From: Paenibacillus thalictri
Lineage (GTDB): Bacteria > Bacillota > Bacilli > Paenibacillales > NBRC-103111
Length of the DNA stretch: 64,000 nt
Reading direction: 5' to 3'
Assembly: GCF_004307995.1 (NCBI RefSeq)
Contig: NZ_SIRE01000007.1
Span: 248,001-312,000 of the forward strand
Below, piece after piece: positions 61,901-64,000 of the stretch. The notes under the pieces were generated by a model that saw only the letters and a list, made by a program, of their open reading frames with translations, did not search any database and was not told where the DNA came from. The position numbers were made by a program, and so were the translations under genes. Numbering within the stretch: the stretch's first letter is position 1; each line of letters begins with the position of its first letter.

Positions 61901-64000
61901 TCGAAAACATGCTGATCCAACTCCTTCAAGCTGCGGACGGATCAACGGCCGGAGGGGTTTCAGGATGGAACGAAACAACTCCGATCCGCAATGTGTACGC
62001 TGTCAACATGAAGATTACGGACAACGCCCCTCACTCCACGGCGGGTGGCCTTACCGGTTACAACAAAGGATCGGTCACTGCCGTCATTGCCGATAACTAC
62101 ATGTCGGATATCTCCATAACGGCAAACAGCTCGTCCATGAGCTCCATCTTGGGCGGCCTTATCGGCCTAAACGACACCAGAGACGGAGGCGTTGACAACG
62201 GCGACCCGAAGACGGCTGTGAGCTCCATTCAAAACAACAGGAGCCTGGGCAGCTTGACGGTGAATTCGTCTCAGTCCAAAGTGGGAGGTCTTGTTGGAGA
62301 AAACCGTTCTGTGGTGGCAAATACGATCATTTCCGACGGCTTCCGGATCGTCTCCCAAGGCAATCAAAATACGGTTGGCGGCCTTGTCGGACTTAATGCT
62401 AAAACCGTCTACTATTCGTTTGCGAATGCGGGCTTCAGCGCAGGAGGCATACAGACGGTTGCGGGCGGCCTAGTGGGAGAGAACAGCGGTCTTGTCGCTT
62501 CCTCTTATATCGATAAGGATATATCGGCCGACATCGGCGGAACCGATGCGGGTTACGGTTATTTGGGCGGATTGATCGGCAAAAACAGCGGCACGGTTGA
62601 GCGTTCGTACACCTCCTCCGCTGTCGCTTCGAGCGGCTCCTATACGAACACAGGCGGGCTGATCGGCTGGCAGGACGGCGGCAGCGTGGACAGCAGCTAT
62701 GCGGCGAAGCAAGTGCTGGCTCAAGGCGCCCAATCTTTTGCCGGGGGTTTCTTTGGGAGATTTACCGGCGGAACCGTGAAGGACAGTTATTCGGCGGGGC
62801 AAATCACCGGTGAGAACGGCGCTTATGCTGGAGCTTTCGCAGGCAGATATGATACGGCAAACAAGGAGCTGCTGGAAAACAGCTATTACGTGAAGGATGA
62901 AACCCAGGGGATTAATAGCGGATTGCTCGATTTTGGAGCGGGCACTTATTACGAGCTTAAGCTCTATGGGCGCTTATCCCCGATTTTGTCCGGCAGTCTG
63001 GCGGATAGAGAGGCCTTTAAGGCTTTATCCCGCTGGGATTTCAGCAGCGAGCATAAAATCTGGACGTACGGCTCGGTTCATGCCGATTATTACCCGTATC
63101 CCGAGCTGGTGCTGGAAGCCGGCAGCGGCGGAGGTTCGACTCTGCCCGAGGTCAATGCCAACATAAGCTGGTATACGAAAAATAAGGAATCGCTGCGTTT
63201 TTATATCGGCACGGAAGCGGAGCTGGCGGGCTTGGCCGCCGTCGTTAACGGCAGCGTGACGGGGCTTGCGCGGTTTGATTTTGCCGGAAGGGTGGTGGAG
63301 ATCACCGCTCCGATCCGCATTCAGTCTGCGCAGTGGGCGCCGATCGGCAGCAGCGAGCAGAATGCTTTTCAGGGCCGCTTTGAAGGCAAGAATTATTTGA
63401 TCAGCGGGCTCAGAGCGGACAAACCCGATTTCTCCGGATTGTTCGGGGTTGCGGGAAGCAGCTCTGTCATCAACAATGTCAAGCTGGAGCCGGTTTCGGT
63501 GACCGGAAGCGGCCGCGTTGGGGCGCTGGCCGCGTGGAACAAAGGCGAGATTACGGGGGTGAGCGTATCCTTGCTGTCCGGTGGTTATGTAGCCGGAGGG
63601 ACGTATACGGGCGGCGTGGTTGGAGAAAATCAAGGAACAATCAAGCAAGCCGCAGTATCCGTGGACGCTACAGGAGAGATCCGTTCCCAGGCGAGCGGCA
63701 GCAGCGTAGGAGGAGTGCTTGGATATGGCTCGGCGGGCAGTCTTTCCGATACGACCATCACGCTGAACGGCGGAAGCATTAAGGGATCGGGTTCCGGGAG
63801 CAACACGGGGGGCGCCGCGGGCAAAGCCGGAGCGAATCATACATTTAGCGCCATCCGGCTCGCCGCTCATAATGAAGGCATCACCAATCCCGTGAATATT
63901 GCGGGCAACGGCAATGCAGGCGGCATCATCGGCAGCAAAACCGGGAAGGAAACAGCGGAGTGGGACATCGCTGATGTCACAGTCGAACAAGCGGTTATTT
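58954..64000 (+). CDS. Giant GLUG-repeat surface protein (partial, 3' end missing)
   Basis: The frame is open from ATG 58954 (after GGGAGGAC) to the right edge, over 1680 codons, and continues beyond. It has a signal peptide ('LLLLPLLLLGGTLLVQADS') and two long modules. Each starts with a W-Y and 'F.I.t..eLaGla.lVN' segment (about residues 40-75 and 1405-1435) and goes on with many short G-G-I/L-x-G repeats of the GLUG type ('AGGLAGRV', 'AGGIAGSA', 'VGGLVGLN'). Such repeats fold into right-handed beta structures used by adhesins and surface enzymes. Ser/Thr/Gly/Ala content is very high. No anchor is seen so far; SLH repeats may lie past the edge. Long minus-strand frames over this region are shadows. 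Confidence 0.85.
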   Translation, partial: MNKAFSRKSFRLGILLLLPLLLLGGTLLVQADSGSWTDGNHAEVDWYVNYSNYTTFTIDSPAKLAGIAKLVNNGTTDFQGKILVVDADGLAGKDMNMSAYTWVPIGTKDRPFKGSLIAKIGGPVTISGINVNGSYSYAGFIGNMDNATVGGFVLSGTITANSAGEMYAGGLAGRVKSSGGGSGSYIYDVSTNVSLDVTVTGSTYAGYAGGIAGSASGRIYNVSNGAPVTVTGVTYQAAAGGIAGAAEGTLTLNTVANKQTAAVSVKNSGAAAAGGIVGQANAGLLMAEGNSLITNSGSVKSDGTTAYSGGIIGRLAAAADTVTFSEQTANSGQVLVDASNSTEAYAGSLAGLYEKDLSIGFNYAGSGLISNQAKDRVYTGGLVGRVKGNLTLSGSFDNSADVEAAASGTGGTYTGAVAGYVDGNMTAAPGSKIKNQGKVTVSGSASTVYTGGFFGAAGGQVSFGSTLPGAYVTSGAIAVDGKSDLYTGGIIAGQAYTKTAGNISNTGDITVKGDKALYTGGYIGKLSAAGADLSGETYAKTIRVTGNATQNTDYASGIFTGGLVGLVEQAAVMDGNAFTGTLNVTGGEFTYTGGIAGYLGAAGTISGAKAGNTAAIQATVDSAGSVGGIAGYAAGSVLSSAPEFIAIRAQGQNGLAGRVGAIAGETAPTATIGSGSSPILVKHVSLTSASGNTRLGGAIGENRSGAVYILMPLTDPGELTLQSSGDDSFVGGVFGINSASLAAANLSDIRNIKIVTSGARAQAGGISGQNAGTLNGLAILNPDISAEGPGSIAGLLAGRSTGSIVQPKVFSEDGGNPKLALSGPQSVGGGIAGVLENAALSGNGVDATIADALITATGDGNIAGSIAGKSILSDLDSVVSDSPVITIGGAGSSAGGIAGESTGAGHHIRSGIVLKPMITASGANSRVGGVAGYAETELSGPTVAAYDGEYAILKISGGNSLAGGITGKAAGASISGNGSSPNIENMLIQLLQAADGSTAGGVSGWNETTPIRNVYAVNMKITDNAPHSTAGGLTGYNKGSVTAVIADNYMSDISITANSSSMSSILGGLIGLNDTRDGGVDNGDPKTAVSSIQNNRSLGSLTVNSSQSKVGGLVGENRSVVANTIISDGFRIVSQGNQNTVGGLVGLNAKTVYYSFANAGFSAGGIQTVAGGLVGENSGLVASSYIDKDISADIGGTDAGYGYLGGLIGKNSGTVERSYTSSAVASSGSYTNTGGLIGWQDGGSVDSSYAAKQVLAQGAQSFAGGFFGRFTGGTVKDSYSAGQITGENGAYAGAFAGRYDTANKELLENSYYVKDETQGINSGLLDFGAGTYYELKLYGRLSPILSGSLADREAFKALSRWDFSSEHKIWTYGSVHADYYPYPELVLEAGSGGGSTLPEVNANISWYTKNKESLRFYIGTEAELAGLAAVVNGSVTGLARFDFAGRVVEITAPIRIQSAQWAPIGSSEQNAFQGRFEGKNYLISGLRADKPDFSGLFGVAGSSSVINNVKLEPVSVTGSGRVGALAAWNKGEITGVSVSLLSGGYVAGGTYTGGVVGENQGTIKQAAVSVDATGEIRSQASGSSVGGVLGYGSAGSLSDTTITLNGGSIKGSGSGSNTGGAAGKAGANHTFSAIRLAAHNEGITNPVNIAGNGNAGGIIGSKTGKETAEWDIADVTVEQAVI

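Noticed and set aside
59020..63990. Several long minus-strand frames opposite the GLUG gene
   Set aside because: They are shadows of repetitive Gly/Ala/Thr codons; the plus-strand frame has a signal peptide, a binding site and family motifs throughout.

Overview
The window looks like chromosomal DNA of a Paenibacillus-type bacterium (Firmicutes, Paenibacillaceae). This is inferred from strong AGGAGG-type ribosome binding sites, TTG and GTG starts, moderately GC-rich codons, LplB/YtcP-type sugar ABC transporters paired with membrane-anchored YesN-type AraC regulators, an OpuC-type compatible-solute transporter, an UPF0316 protein and very large S-layer-homology (SLH) proteins. No rRNA, tRNA, transposase, phage gene or CRISPR array was seen.

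Layout. (1) 0.4-2.9 kb: a sulfatase divergent from an AraC regulator. (2) 3.4-15.2 kb: glycan cassette 1, with membrane AraC regulator, two ABC permeases, solute-binding lipoprotein, GHL6-like hydrolase, metallo-beta-lactamase-fold hydrolase and GH42 beta-galactosidase-like enzyme. (3) 15.4-22.8 kb: a four-carbon sugar-acid module, with PrpR-like regulator, OtnK/DtnK-type kinase, PdxA2-type dehydrogenase, Gfo/Idh/MocA oxidoreductase, zinc alcohol dehydrogenase and SDR. (4) 23.0-25.7 kb (minus strand): YtrA-type GntR regulator, ABC ATPase and ABC-2 permease, translationally coupled. (5) 25.9-27.4 kb: a small membrane protein and a YeiH-family protein. (6) 27.4-31.6 kb (minus strand): OpuC-type glycine-betaine/choline transporter operon and an UPF0316 protein. 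(7) 31.9-42.7 kb: glycan cassette 2, a rearranged paralogous copy of cassette 1. (8) 43.2-44.9 kb: a CDF cation exporter and a VOC protein behind a structured leader. (9) 45.1 kb to the right edge: a run of four secreted proteins (trypsin-like protease, 1792-residue Ig-like protein, 2536-residue SLH protein and an unfinished GLUG-repeat protein of more than 1680 residues), probably one cell-surface operon.

How it fits together. Cassettes 1 and 2 probably each import and cut an oligosaccharide under control of their own membrane-anchored AraC regulator. The promoters of both regulators and both permease operons share one layout: a CTGT-containing box starts 26-27 bp upstream of the -10. The box sequence differs between cassettes, which suggests two insulated operator specificities. 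The nearby sulfatase hints at a sulfated glycan, but this is inference. The middle module probably funnels a C4 sugar acid such as D-threonate to triose phosphate.

Non-coding structure is unusually rich. There is a 38-bp tandem array with dispersed single copies, a roughly 100-bp AACGGACA-module repeat family, a 76-bp MITE-like palindrome flanked by a perfect 9-bp direct repeat, and a structured leader ending in a terminator. The strongest candidates for new biology are the giant surface-protein operon and the paired operator system.
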